From assembly GCF_003853705.1 (NCBI RefSeq), contig NZ_QTQI01000005.1, forward strand, positions 1 to 64,000: 64,000 bases of DNA, in the 5' to 3' direction. The DNA comes from Burkholderia sp. Bp8992 (GTDB lineage: Bacteria; Pseudomonadota; Gammaproteobacteria; Burkholderiales; Burkholderiaceae). Below, in pieces: positions 45,257-54,039 of the stretch. The position numbers and the translations under genes are program-made. A model generated the notes under the pieces. The model saw nothing but the letters and a program-made list of their open reading frames with translations, was not told the origin of the DNA and made no database searches. The first letter of the stretch is position 1; the number at the start of each line of letters is the position of its first letter.

Positions 45257-45279
45257 GGGGGAGGTATGAAACCTCCCCC
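45257..45279. terminator. GC-rich hairpin between convergent genes
   Basis: GGGGGAGGT-atgaa-ACCTCCCCC is a perfect 9-bp stem between the nadV and MocR stop codons, followed by a second small hairpin (ATGCC-agcttc-GGCAT type). It could terminate both directions although U-tracts are weak. Confidence 0.6.
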
Positions 45280-45297
45280 GATGCCAGCTTCGGGCAT

Positions 45298-46758
45298 TTA
45301 CCTTCCGCCTGCCTCCAGCGGCACGCCGCTGCGATCACCCGCCCGTACCGCATCCATCGCCCGCGCGAGCGCATCGAACACCGCAGGTCCCTTGCAGCGC
45401 GAAACGTTGAAGCGCATGTACGACGTCGCGCCATGCGACGGACTGAACACATTGCCGGGCGCCAGCACGACGTCGTGATCCAGCGCATGACGCGCGACGC
45501 GCGCGGCATCGAGCCCGTCGGGCAATTCCGCCCACACGAACAGGCCGCCGCGCGGCTCCGTCCAGATGCCGAGCCCGGCGCGCGTCAGGCGCCGGATCGT
45601 TTCGCCCATCGCGTCCGCAAGACGTGCGTGCAGGCTGTCGAGATGGCGCCGGTACGTGCCGTCGATCAACAGCCGGTGCACGACGTTCGCGCCGATCTGC
45701 GCGTTGCCGAACGACGTCGCGAGCTTCAGGTCGACGAGCGCGTCGATCCATTCCGGGCGCGCGGCGACGAAGCCGCAGCGGATCGCGGCCGACAGTGTCT
45801 TCGAGAAGCTGCCGATCGACACGACGCGCGACAGCCCGTCGAAGGCCGCGAGGCGCGGCGCGGGAGCGTTCTCGAAATCCGCGAAGATGTCGTCCTCGAC
45901 GATCAGCAGCCCGTGCTCGGCCGCAAGCGTCAGCAGCCGGTGCGCGACGGGCGGCGCAAGCGTCGCGCCGGTCGGGTTGTGCAGCGCCGCGTTGGTGATG
46001 TACAGGCGCGGGCGATGCTCGGCGAGCACCTGCTCGAAGCGCACGAGATCGGGACCGTTCGGCGTGTACGGAACGCTGACGATCCGTGCACGGTGGGCGC
46101 GCAGCAACGCCTGGAAGTTGAAGTAGCACGGATCGTCGAGCACGACCGTGTCGCCGGGTTCCAGCAGCAGGCGGCACACGAGATCGAGCGCATGCGTGCC
46201 GCCGTCGGTCAGCATGATCTGCGCGGGTTCCGCATGGACGCCGTGCTGCGCGAGCCGCCAGGCGAGCTGCTGGCGCAACGCGGGCAGGCCGAGCGGCGTC
46301 GCGTAGTCGGTCAGCGCGTCGGCGTCGTCGCGCGACACGGCGCGCAGCGCGCGGCGCAGGCTCTCGTCCGGCAACCACGACGACGGCAGCCAGCCGCAAC
46401 CGGGCTTCACCGACGTCGGCGCTGCTTCGAGCGACTGGCGCGACAGCCACAGCGGATCGAGCTCGCGATCGAGGCGCGGGCCGAGATCGGCGAGCGCGAG
46501 CGGCGGCGCGTGGCCCGACACGTAAAAGCCCGAGCCGCGCCGTGCGACCAGCACGCCTTCGCTCGCCAGCCGTTCGTACGCGTCGACGACCGTCGATTTC
46601 GATACGCCCAGGCTGTCGGCCATCATCCGGATCGACGGCACGCGCGCGCCAGGCATCAGCGCGCGGCTCGCAATGCGCGCGCGCAAGGTGTCCATCACGG
46701 TTTCGACGCGCGTGCGCGACGCTGCAGGCGGGACGGGAGGCGGGGCGGTTCGGCGCAT
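45298..46758 (-). CDS. MocR/PdxR-type regulator (GntR-aminotransferase fusion)
   Basis: The 486-residue protein has a GntR winged helix (about 18-85; IRMMADSLGVSKSTVVDAY) joined to a fold-type-I aminotransferase domain (about 115-475) with the PLP lysine K320 in GSFSKTLSAA. MocR regulators bind PLP or amino-compound aldimines and regulate adjacent genes. It is divergent from an EamA transporter, and a palindrome lies in the 123-bp gap. The effector is not predictable. Confidence 0.87.
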   Translation of the reverse strand: MRRTAPPPVPPAASRTRVETVMDTLRARIASRALMPGARVPSIRMMADSLGVSKSTVVDAYERLASEGVLVARRGSGFYVSGHAPPLALADLGPRLDRELDPLWLSRQSLEAAPTSVKPGCGWLPSSWLPDESLRRALRAVSRDDADALTDYATPLGLPALRQQLAWRLAQHGVHAEPAQIMLTDGGTHALDLVCRLLLEPGDTVVLDDPCYFNFQALLRAHRARIVSVPYTPNGPDLVRFEQVLAEHRPRLYITNAALHNPTGATLAPPVAHRLLTLAAEHGLLIVEDDIFADFENAPAPRLAAFDGLSRVVSIGSFSKTLSAAIRCGFVAARPEWIDALVDLKLATSFGNAQIGANVVHRLLIDGTYRRHLDSLHARLADAMGETIRRLTRAGLGIWTEPRGGLFVWAELPDGLDAARVARHALDHDVVLAPGNVFSPSHGATSYMRFNVSRCKGPAVFDALARAMDAVRAGDRSGVPLEAGGR

Positions 46759-46766
46759 GGTGAGTG

Positions 46767-46795
46767 AACTGTACGGCCGGTTGTCCAGTACAGTT
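46767..46795. promoter_or_regulatory. Palindromic operator between MocR gene and transporter
   Basis: AACTGTAC (46767-46774) and GTACAGTT (46788-46795) form a perfect dyad with 13-bp spacer, 9 bp upstream of the MocR start. Such a site suits autoregulation and control of the divergent transporter. Confidence 0.65.
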
Positions 46796-46881
46796 TGTCT
46801 GAATTGTATCGGGCTGTAGCTTACGCGCCTTTCGCGGGCGGCGGATCATCGGTCATCCACTTTCCCCGTTCAGGATTTCCC

Positions 46882-47769
46882 GTGCAAAAGACGACCGATG
46901 GATGGCTCAGCGGCCTGCTGGGCGTGATCATCTTCAGTGGCTCGCTGCCGGCGACGCGTGTCGCGGTGCAGGGGCTCGACCCGTTGTTCCTGACCTTTGC
47001 ACGCGCGACGATCGCCGGTGCGCTCGGCCTGCTGTTGCTCCTCGTGCTGAAGCAGCGGCGGCCGACGCGGGTCGAGGCTGTGTCGCTGGCCATCGTCGCG
47101 CTTGGCGTCGTGGTCGGCTTTCCGCTGCTGACGGCGCTGGCGCTGAAGCACGTGACGTCCGCGCACGCGATCGTGTTCGTCGGGCTGCTGCCGCTGGCAA
47201 CCGCACTGTTCGGCGTATGGCGCGGCGGCGAGCGGCCGCGGCTGCCGTTCTGGATCTTCTCGATCGTCGGCAGCGGGGCGGTGGCTGCATTTGCGCTGCG
47301 CAACGGCGGGCAGGCGTCGGTCGTCGGCGATGCGCTGATGCTGGCCGCGATCGTCGCGTGCGGACTCGGCTACGCGGAAGGCGCGCGCCTGTCGCGCCAG
47401 CTCGGTGGCTGGCAGGTGATCTCGTGGGCGCTCGTGCTGTCGCTGCCGCTGATGATGCCGCTCGCGTGGCTCACGTGGCCCGCGTCGTTCGACGCCGTCG
47501 ATGCCGCTGCATTGTGGGGGCTCGCGTACGTGTCGCTGTTCAGCATGCTGATCGGCTTCGTGTTCTGGTATCGCGGGCTCGCGCTCGGCGGGATCGCGGG
47601 CGTCGGCCAGCTGCAGTTGCTGCAGCCGTTCTTCGGCTTCCTGCTGGCGGCAGGCCTGCTGCACGAGACGGTGCCGCCGTCGATGGTCGCCGTGACGCTC
47701 GTCGTGGTCGGCTGCGTGGCGGGCGCGAAGTATTTCTCGAAGATGGCGCCGGTGCAGCGCGCGGGGTGA
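46882..47769 (+). CDS. EamA/DMT-family transporter
   Basis: The 295-residue integral membrane protein has ten helices in two EamA repeats and begins at GTG 46882 after AGGA. Landmarks are SGSLPATRVAVQGLDPLFLT in repeat one and YRGLALGGIAGVGQLQLLQP at the start of the last helices. Such exporters often move amino acids or metabolites. Its divergent position suggests control by the MocR-type regulator. Substrate unknown. Confidence 0.83.
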   Translation: MQKTTDGWLSGLLGVIIFSGSLPATRVAVQGLDPLFLTFARATIAGALGLLLLLVLKQRRPTRVEAVSLAIVALGVVVGFPLLTALALKHVTSAHAIVFVGLLPLATALFGVWRGGERPRLPFWIFSIVGSGAVAAFALRNGGQASVVGDALMLAAIVACGLGYAEGARLSRQLGGWQVISWALVLSLPLMMPLAWLTWPASFDAVDAAALWGLAYVSLFSMLIGFVFWYRGLALGGIAGVGQLQLLQPFFGFLLAAGLLHETVPPSMVAVTLVVVGCVAGAKYFSKMAPVQRAG

Positions 47770-47795
47770 CGCGCGCCGCGTTCCTCGACGTGGCT

Positions 47796-49034
47796 TTACT
47801 CGAACGTTTCGAGCGCGAGCAGTTCCTCGATCGTCTGCCGGCGGCGGATCAGCCGCGGCGTGCCGCGATCGACGAGCACTTCCGGCGCGAGCGGCCGGCT
47901 GTTGTAGTTCGACGACATCGACGCGCCGTACGCGCCCGCATCGTGCAGGAACAGCAGGTCGCCAATCTGCGGCTGCGGCAGTTTGCGGTGCGTGACCACG
48001 CCGCCCGCGTCCTGCGTGAACACGTCGCCCGATTCGCACAGCGGCCCCGCGATCGCGAGATCGACGGACGGACGGCCGGCCGGCAGCGTGCCGTCGTGCC
48101 CGTGCACGGACACCGCGTGGTAGCTGCCGTACATCGACGGCCGCATCAGGTCGTTGAAGCCCGCGTCGATCAGCACGAAATCATGCTTCGGCCGGCGATT
48201 GACCGCCTGCACTTCGGTAACGAGCGTGCCGGCTTCCGCCACGAGGAAGCGGCCCGGTTCGATCTCGATGCGTACCGGGTGGCCGAGGTGCCGCTCGATC
48301 CGCTTGCGTGCGGCGTCCCATTGGCTGAAGTAGTGGCCGACGTCGACGCGCGGCTCGCCGTCGCGATACGGGATCGACAGGCCGCCGCCGGCGGAGATCG
48401 CGTCGATGTCGTGGCCGAGCGACGTGACGAGATCGACCATCGCATCGCACACCTGCGACAGGTGGCCGTAGTCGACGCCCGAGCCGATATGCATGTGGAT
48501 GCCGACGAGCTTCAGCCCATGCTGGCGCACGATCTCGATCGCACGCGGCACGTCGTCGATCCAGATGCCGTGCTTGCTCTGCGGGCCGCCGGTGTTGGTC
48601 TTGTTGCTGTGGCCGTGGCCGAAGCCGGGGTTCACGCGCAGCCACACGCGGTGGCCCGGCGCGTGCTCGCCGATGCGCGCGAGCATGTCGAGCGAACCGG
48701 CGTTGACCGTCACGCCATGCTTCAGCACGGCCGCGAGCGTCGGGCGGTCGATCAGGTCGGCCGTGAACACGACGCCTTCCGGCTCGCCTGCGGGACTGAA
48801 GCCCGCAGCGAGGCTGCGCTCGATCTCGCCGAGCGACACGGCGTCGACGCATGCGCCTTCTTCGCGCATCAGCTTCAGGATATGGACGTTCGAGTTGGCC
48901 TTCTGCGCATAGCGGATGACGTCGAACTGGCGCAGTTGGGCGATGCGGTCGCGGATGACGTCGGCGTCGTACACCCACAGCGGGGTGCCGTATTGCTGCG
49001 CGAGCGTCGCGAGCTGGCGGGAATCGAGGGACAT
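47796..49034 (-). CDS. lysA: Diaminopimelate decarboxylase
   Basis: The 412-residue PLP enzyme of the alanine-racemase fold makes L-lysine from meso-diaminopimelate. Visible are the PLP Lys45 in RYAQKANSN, GFGHGHSNKTN, IHMHIGSGVDY, SAGGGLSIPY, the EPGRFLV phosphate loop and the C-terminal CESGDVF active-site segment with catalytic Cys. The divergent LysR-type gene 109 bp away mirrors the lysA-lysR pair. ATG 49034 gives a standard N-terminus. Confidence 0.93.
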   Translation of the reverse strand: MSLDSRQLATLAQQYGTPLWVYDADVIRDRIAQLRQFDVIRYAQKANSNVHILKLMREEGACVDAVSLGEIERSLAAGFSPAGEPEGVVFTADLIDRPTLAAVLKHGVTVNAGSLDMLARIGEHAPGHRVWLRVNPGFGHGHSNKTNTGGPQSKHGIWIDDVPRAIEIVRQHGLKLVGIHMHIGSGVDYGHLSQVCDAMVDLVTSLGHDIDAISAGGGLSIPYRDGEPRVDVGHYFSQWDAARKRIERHLGHPVRIEIEPGRFLVAEAGTLVTEVQAVNRRPKHDFVLIDAGFNDLMRPSMYGSYHAVSVHGHDGTLPAGRPSVDLAIAGPLCESGDVFTQDAGGVVTHRKLPQPQIGDLLFLHDAGAYGASMSSNYNSRPLAPEVLVDRGTPRLIRRRQTIEELLALETFE

Positions 49035-49143
49035 GGCGGATGAATCGGATCGAATGAACGGATAGCGTCGATGATGCATCGGATCGGCTATACAGTAAAA
49101 TGTCGGTTTTTCGTGATTCGATTCATTTCTGATATAGGCGACC

Positions 49144-50058
49144 ATGCTTACGCACCGTCATATCGAGGTTTTCCGCGCGCTGATGGTGACCGGCAGCACG
49201 ACGCGCGCGGCCGAGATGCTGTACACGTCGCAGCCGACGATCAGCCGCGAGCTCGCGCGGATGGAGCAGGTCGTCGGCTTCGCGCTGTTCGAGCGCACGC
49301 ACGGCCGGCTGCGGCCGACGATGGCCGCGCTCACGCTGTTCGACGACGTGCGGCTCGCCTATGTGGGGCTCGAACGCGTCGCGGCAACGGCCGCGCGCCT
49401 GCGCGAATTTCGCGACGGCCAGCTGTCGGTGATCGCGCTGCCGGCGTTTTCGCATGCGATCCTGCCCGGCGCGTGCCGTCGTTTTCACGAGGTTCACGCG
49501 GGCGCCAGCGTGTCGGTCGCGACGCAGGAATCGCCGGTGCTCGAGGAATGGCTCACCGCGCAGCGTTATGACCTCGGCCTGACCGAGCGCGACGTCGCGC
49601 CGGCCGGCACGGTGCTCACGCCGCTGCTCGAGGTCGACGAAGTGTGCGTGCTGCCCGCCGGCCATCCGCTGCTCGCGCAGGACGCGATCGATCTGCTCGA
49701 TCTCGCCGATCGTCCGTTCGTGAGCCTGTCGCTGAACGATCCGTACCGCATCCTGATCGACGAGGCGTTCGCGCAACTCGGCGTCGCGCCGCGCTCGGTG
49801 ATCGACACGCCGTCGGCCGTGTCGGTGTGTGCGTTCGTGCGGCAGGGGCTCGGTGCCGCGATCGTCAATCCGCTGACCGCGCTCGATTTCGTCGGGCGCG
49901 ACCTGCACGTGCGTCCGCTCACGCGGTCGTTTCCGTACCGCGTCAGCGTGGTCGTGCCCGAGCACCGGCCGAAAAGCCTGCTCGTCGATGCGTTCGCCGA
50001 CGCGCTGCGCGGCGAGGCGAAGGCGATCCGCCGCCGGCTGGCCGCGCACCTCGGCTAG
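49144..50058 (+). CDS. lysR: LysR-type regulator, likely regulator of lysA
   Basis: The 304-residue protein has a LysR winged helix (about 3-62; TTRAAEMLYTSQPTISRELA) and a periplasmic-binding-like effector domain. Divergence from lysA, with only 109 bp between starts, supports the lysine-responsive activator role known for LysR. The spacing leaves room for a shared regulatory region but I did not find a distinctive palindrome. Confidence 0.82.
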   Translation: MLTHRHIEVFRALMVTGSTTRAAEMLYTSQPTISRELARMEQVVGFALFERTHGRLRPTMAALTLFDDVRLAYVGLERVAATAARLREFRDGQLSVIALPAFSHAILPGACRRFHEVHAGASVSVATQESPVLEEWLTAQRYDLGLTERDVAPAGTVLTPLLEVDEVCVLPAGHPLLAQDAIDLLDLADRPFVSLSLNDPYRILIDEAFAQLGVAPRSVIDTPSAVSVCAFVRQGLGAAIVNPLTALDFVGRDLHVRPLTRSFPYRVSVVVPEHRPKSLLVDAFADALRGEAKAIRRRLAAHLG

Positions 50059-50114
50059 CGGCGCCGTATCATGGGCGTTTCGCCGCCAACGTCTTCACTT
50101 TCCGGAATCCCGTC

Positions 50115-50714
50115 ATGACCGACGCTTCATCTTCCGTCGAACCACCGACCCTCTACGGCGAACGCGTCGTCCTGCGGCCGCTCGACGCGTCCGACCGGCA
50201 GGCGCTGCTGGATGCCGCCGCCGACGGCGAGTTGTGGAACCTGAAGGTCACGGTCGTGCCGGGCGCGGAGACGGTCGATGCCTATATCGAGACCGCATTG
50301 CAGGGGCGCGCGGCCGGCACCGTGATGCCGTTCGCGATCGTCGATCGCGCATCGGGCCGCGTGATCGGCAGCACGCGCTTCTGGAAGATCGACCGCAAGA
50401 ATCGCAAGCTCGAGATCGGCCATACGTGGCTGAGCGAGTCGGCGCAGCGCACGCGTGCGAATACCGAAGCGAAATGGCTGCTGCTCGCGTACGCGTTCGA
50501 CACGCTGCAATGCGTGCGGGTGCAGTTCACCACCGACGAGCTGAACGAGAAATCGCGCGCGGCGATCCTGCGGCTCGGTGCGAAGCAGGAAGGGATCGTG
50601 CGTCACGAGCGGATCATGCCGGACGGCCGCAAGCGCAACTCGGTGCGTTTCAGCATCATCGACGACGAATGGCCGGAGGTGAGTGCGCGGCTGGCGGCGA
50701 AGCTTGCGACGTAA
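50115..50714 (+). CDS. GNAT-family acetyltransferase (RimJ/RimL-like)
   Basis: A 199-residue protein with the RimJ/RimL-type layout: LYGERVVLRPLDASDRQALL at the N-terminus, RVIGSTRFW, a TWLSESAQRTRANTEAKWLL acetyl-CoA region (about 107-126) and NEKSRAAILRLGAKQEG near 155-171. Typical substrates are protein N-termini or amines. It follows lysR by 56 bp. Confidence 0.82.
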   Translation: MTDASSSVEPPTLYGERVVLRPLDASDRQALLDAAADGELWNLKVTVVPGAETVDAYIETALQGRAAGTVMPFAIVDRASGRVIGSTRFWKIDRKNRKLEIGHTWLSESAQRTRANTEAKWLLLAYAFDTLQCVRVQFTTDELNEKSRAAILRLGAKQEGIVRHERIMPDGRKRNSVRFSIIDDEWPEVSARLAAKLAT

Positions 50715-50806
50715 GGTGTGACGTGCGTCGCGCCGACGGCAGGGGGGCGGCAGCGCGACGAAGGGGGAAGCGGTGCGCCGCGCGCGAGGCGCGGCGCTGC
50801 ATCGCG

Positions 50807-51382
50807 TTACTGCGCCGATGCGAGGTGGTGGCGCTGTGCGAGTTTCTGCGCGTCTGCGTAGTGCGCTTGCAGGATCGGCAGCGACTGGCGTGCGACTTCC
50901 TTCAGCTTCGTGTCGCGGCCCGATGCGATTTCGGCCTGGAATGCCGAGATCGTCTTCTGCTGGCCGGCAAGTGCGACCTGTTCGATATACGCCTTGTCGA
51001 ACTCGGCGCCGCGCAGGGTCTTGATGCTGTTCAGCACGGCCGTGTCGGGATCGTTGGCCGGCACGTCGACACCGCGCGGGCTCGCCGCACGCATCGCCTG
51101 GATGATCTTTTCGTCGTCGGTCGACACGCGTTGCGCGAAGGCCTTGACCTGGCTGTCCGACGTGCGCGAATCGGCGATGCGTGCCGCGTCGTGCTGCGTC
51201 GATACAGTCTTCGTGCCGTCCGTGATGAACGCCTGGTCGGCTTCGTGGATGCGCGTCGCGGCGGCGGCCGGCGCAGCAGGCGCGGGTGCCGGTTGGGCGG
51301 TTTGCGCGGTCGCCGTCACGGCGACGAGAAGCAGGCCAGCGGCAGACAATGCAAGGCGCGAGATGTGGGGAAAGCGGTTCAT
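50807..51382 (-). CDS. DUF4142 periplasmic protein
   Basis: The 191-residue protein has a signal peptide (1-26, ATA/QTA cleavage), a short Pro/Ala-rich linker and a DUF4142 four-helix domain (about 48-188; DQAFITDGTKTVSTQHDAAR and FDKAYIEQVALAGQQKTISA). The family is a ferritin-like helical bundle of unknown function. It begins after a perfect AAAGGAGGT ribosome site. Confidence 0.83.
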   Translation of the reverse strand: MNRFPHISRLALSAAGLLLVAVTATAQTAQPAPAPAAPAAAATRIHEADQAFITDGTKTVSTQHDAARIADSRTSDSQVKAFAQRVSTDDEKIIQAMRAASPRGVDVPANDPDTAVLNSIKTLRGAEFDKAYIEQVALAGQQKTISAFQAEIASGRDTKLKEVARQSLPILQAHYADAQKLAQRHHLASAQ

Positions 51383-51781
51383 GGGACCTCCTTTCGATCG
51401 GGGCTCTGGTTTAAAAAACGGATGACGTGATCCGTAGCTGTGCGAGAGACCGGGCGCGCCCGGGCCGGATTCGACCGCCGCTCTGCCGCGGCGCCGGTCG
51501 AAGTGTTTCCCGGCCCGACTGATTCTAGGAGAGCGGTCGGGTAGCAGGTGCAACCGTGCTGTGGTTTGTGTAACGGTTGGTAAGACGAAACGAGGCGTAC
51601 GTGCGCGAACAGGTATTGCGTACCTGGTGCGCGTGCGGTGGCGGCAATTTTTGCGCGCACGTGGCGCATGCAACGCATGAGATGCATGCGCGTGTCATCT
51701 GCCGTTCATCGTCTTGCTGTCGTGTCGTGTCATGCACGTCGAGCGATGTGTCGGCGCGCGCATGCGATGTGCGAGCAAGCG
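51383..51781. other. Intergenic region without evident gene
   Basis: The 399-bp gap carries the ribosome site and presumably the promoter of the DUF4142 gene at its left end. The right half is rich in GCATG/CATGC-type words. Short ORFs on either strand lack ribosome sites and I do not support any. Confidence 0.35.
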
Positions 51782-52405
51782 TCAGACGCGATCGAGCAAT
51801 GCATCGAGGCGCGTCAGCAACGGCGTCGCGCAATGTGCCTGCAATGCGTCGGGTGCGGTGTAGCCCCACGCTACGCCCTGGAATGCAATGTGTGCGCGTC
51901 GTGCCGCGTCGGCATCGCGGATTTCATCGCCGACGTACAGCACTTCGCCCGCACGTACACCGGCCTCGCGAACGAGCGCGCGCAGGCGACGCGCCTTGCC
52001 GAACAGCGGAATGCCGCACGCGAAGGTGTCGACGTGAGCACTGGCGCGCGGGCCGAGCCGGTCGCGCACGATGTCCTCGGTGTTGGACGTGGCGATCGCG
52101 ATGCGGATGCCGCGTGCGGCGAGCGCATCGAACGTCGCGTCGACGCCGGGGAACAGTCTCACCTGCGCGACGCGCGGCTGCATCAGGCGGCGCATGTCGA
52201 TCGTCACGCGCGGCACTTTCCACATCGGCACGTCGAGCGCGCGAATGATGTCGCGTGCCGACATCCCGCGCAGCGCGGGGCGCAGTTCGGGCGTGGCGTC
52301 GCGAAAGCCGTGCAGGCGCGACGCTTCCGACAGCGCCGCGAGAAAGCTGTCGAGCGAATCGGCGAGCGTGCCGTCGAAGTCGAATGCGATGAGGCGGAAG
52401 GTCAT
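51782..52405 (-). CDS. HAD-family phosphatase (phosphoglycolate phosphatase-like)
   Basis: The 207-residue protein has HAD motif I FDFDGTLADS (8-17), motif II IAIATSN near 105, the motif III Lys in GKARR near 136, and motif IV GDEIRDADAA near 156-167. A helical cap follows motif I. It resembles Gph-type hydrolases of small phosphorylated metabolites. The ATG is preceded by CGCTTC on the coding strand, so the ribosome site is weak. Confidence 0.82.
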   Translation of the reverse strand: MTFRLIAFDFDGTLADSLDSFLAALSEASRLHGFRDATPELRPALRGMSARDIIRALDVPMWKVPRVTIDMRRLMQPRVAQVRLFPGVDATFDALAARGIRIAIATSNTEDIVRDRLGPRASAHVDTFACGIPLFGKARRLRALVREAGVRAGEVLYVGDEIRDADAARRAHIAFQGVAWGYTAPDALQAHCATPLLTRLDALLDRV

Positions 52406-52697
52406 GAAGCGACGTGACAGGGTTATTGGACAGGCGACATTGTCACCGAATCGAGCGCCGGTGCCTGCACTGTCGCTTGCGCCTGAGCCTGCGGCGATGC
52501 GAGAGCGTCGCGCAACGGCTTCGCGTCTTCCGGATGCTCGGCTTCGACCGGAAGCCGCCCGCGAAGCGCGCGACCGGCTGCACCGATTCGGGTGCCTTGC
52601 GTCGGCTGGCGCGCGCCGCAGGAAGGAAAGCCCGGTATGCTGTCCGGCGTCCGCGCTGGCGGTTTACCGATGCTTCTTCCTGGCTGAATTCGATCAA

Positions 52698-53078
52698 ATG
52701 AAAATCGCTCGTACCCGTTGTGCGATGTGGGTTCTCGGCGCGGCCCTCGCGTTGACTACTGCTGCGGAAGCGGCTGCCGCTCCGGTAAAACGTTGCGGAT
52801 GGCTCGAGAATCCGACGCCGGCCAACTGGTGGCTGGTCGACAAGGACGGCAGCTGGACGTTGTCGACCATGGGCAACGAGCCGGTACCGGGCCTCGACGA
52901 GATGCCCGACATGTCGACGCAAGGCTGGGTCGTCACCAACGCGGAAGAGCACGGCTACGGCTGCGCATGCCTCGACCTGGAAATCGATCCGCACTCGCGC
53001 GAGGTGACGAGGATCGTCGCTGCGAAGCCGCTTCCGCTGAAGCGTTGCAAGGCCGACAAGACGTTGCCGGCGCCGTGA
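52698..53078 (+). CDS. DUF4087 secreted protein
   Basis: The 126-residue protein has a signal peptide (1-28, AAA/APV) and a DUF4087 domain: RCGWLENPTPANWWLVDKDG (about 32-51), GWVVTNAEEHGYGCACLD and a terminal RCKAD. Four cysteines suggest disulfides. Function unknown. It stands alone with 292 bp of featureless DNA upstream. Confidence 0.75.
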   Translation: MKIARTRCAMWVLGAALALTTAAEAAAAPVKRCGWLENPTPANWWLVDKDGSWTLSTMGNEPVPGLDEMPDMSTQGWVVTNAEEHGYGCACLDLEIDPHSREVTRIVAAKPLPLKRCKADKTLPAP

Positions 53079-53196
53079 CGAAGGTAGATGGAGGTCGCGC
53101 TACTCGTACAGGTGCAATGGTGCCCGGCGTAGTCGCCCATCACCATCCGGCAAGACGCCGCACCTGTGTTCAGCTGCAGCGGATTGGCGGTGTCCC

Positions 53197-53706
53197 TTGT
53201 CCGCCGCCCCGCAGCGCGGTATCGTCGATGCTCCGCCTTCCGACCCCGACCGGAGAACCGCCGTGCCCGCAGCCGCACCCGCCACGCTGAGATTTTCCAC
53301 CGACAAGCGCGAACTCGACATCGACGCGATCTACGACTTTCTGCATCGCGACGCGTACTGGTCGCAGGGCATTCCGCGCGATGTGGTCGAGAAGGCGATC
53401 GAGGGCTCGCTGTGCTTCGGCGCGTATGTCGGCGACCGGCTCGTCGGGTTCGCGCGGCTCGTCACCGATCACGCGACGTTCGCGTACCTGTGCGACGTGT
53501 TCGTGTTGCCGGCCGAACGCGGCAACGGCTACGGCCGCGCGCTGATCGACCATGTGTTCGCGCAGGAGATGGTGCAGCGGCTGCGCCGCATCATGCTCGT
53601 GACGACCGATGCGCACGAGCTGTACCGCCCGGTCGGCTTCGGGCCGTCCGCGAACCCCGAACGGTTGATGGAGATCCGCCGCCCGGACATCTACGCGAAA
53701 CGCTGA
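53197..53706 (+). CDS. GNAT-family N-acetyltransferase
   Basis: The recognisable GNAT domain starts at LRFSTDKRELDIDAIYDFLH and includes YWSQGIP, DVFVLPAERGNGYGRALIDH (acetyl-CoA site) and LYRPVGFGPS. The ORF from ATG 53197 has 169 residues; a GTG at 53263 would give a shorter, more standard N-terminus. Acceptor unknown. Confidence 0.78.
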   Translation: MSAAPQRGIVDAPPSDPDRRTAVPAAAPATLRFSTDKRELDIDAIYDFLHRDAYWSQGIPRDVVEKAIEGSLCFGAYVGDRLVGFARLVTDHATFAYLCDVFVLPAERGNGYGRALIDHVFAQEMVQRLRRIMLVTTDAHELYRPVGFGPSANPERLMEIRRPDIYAKR

Positions 53707-53763
53707 CGCGCGGCGCAGCGCATACAATACGCGCTTTCCGTTTTTGCCGAAGAGAAGCCCATC

Positions 53764-53982
53764 ATGACCGAACAGGAAGCCGAACAACTCGCGACGCACC
53801 GTCACTACAAGGGCGGGCTGTACCGCTACATCGGCGTTGCGCGCCATTCCGAAACCGAGGAATCGGTGGTCGTGTACGAGCACCTGTGGCCGCACGCGCG
53901 CGGGCTGTGGGTGCGCCCGGAAGCGATGTTCAACGGAAACCTCGAGGACGGCACGCCGCGTTTTCGCAAGCTGCGCGACTGA
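53764..53982 (+). CDS. DUF1653 family protein
   Basis: A 72-residue protein with the DUF1653 pattern: HYKGGLYRYIGVARHSET, VVVYEHLWPHARGLWVRP and MFNGNLEDGTPRF. The fold is a small beta barrel of unknown role. It follows the GNAT gene by 57 bp on the same strand and starts after AAGAGAAG. Confidence 0.8.
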   Translation: MTEQEAEQLATHRHYKGGLYRYIGVARHSETEESVVVYEHLWPHARGLWVRPEAMFNGNLEDGTPRFRKLRD

Positions 53983-54039
53983 TCCGCAACCGGCGGCGCG
54001 TGTGCCGCCGAGACGGCCGGGTGCGTGAGCGTGACGCCG

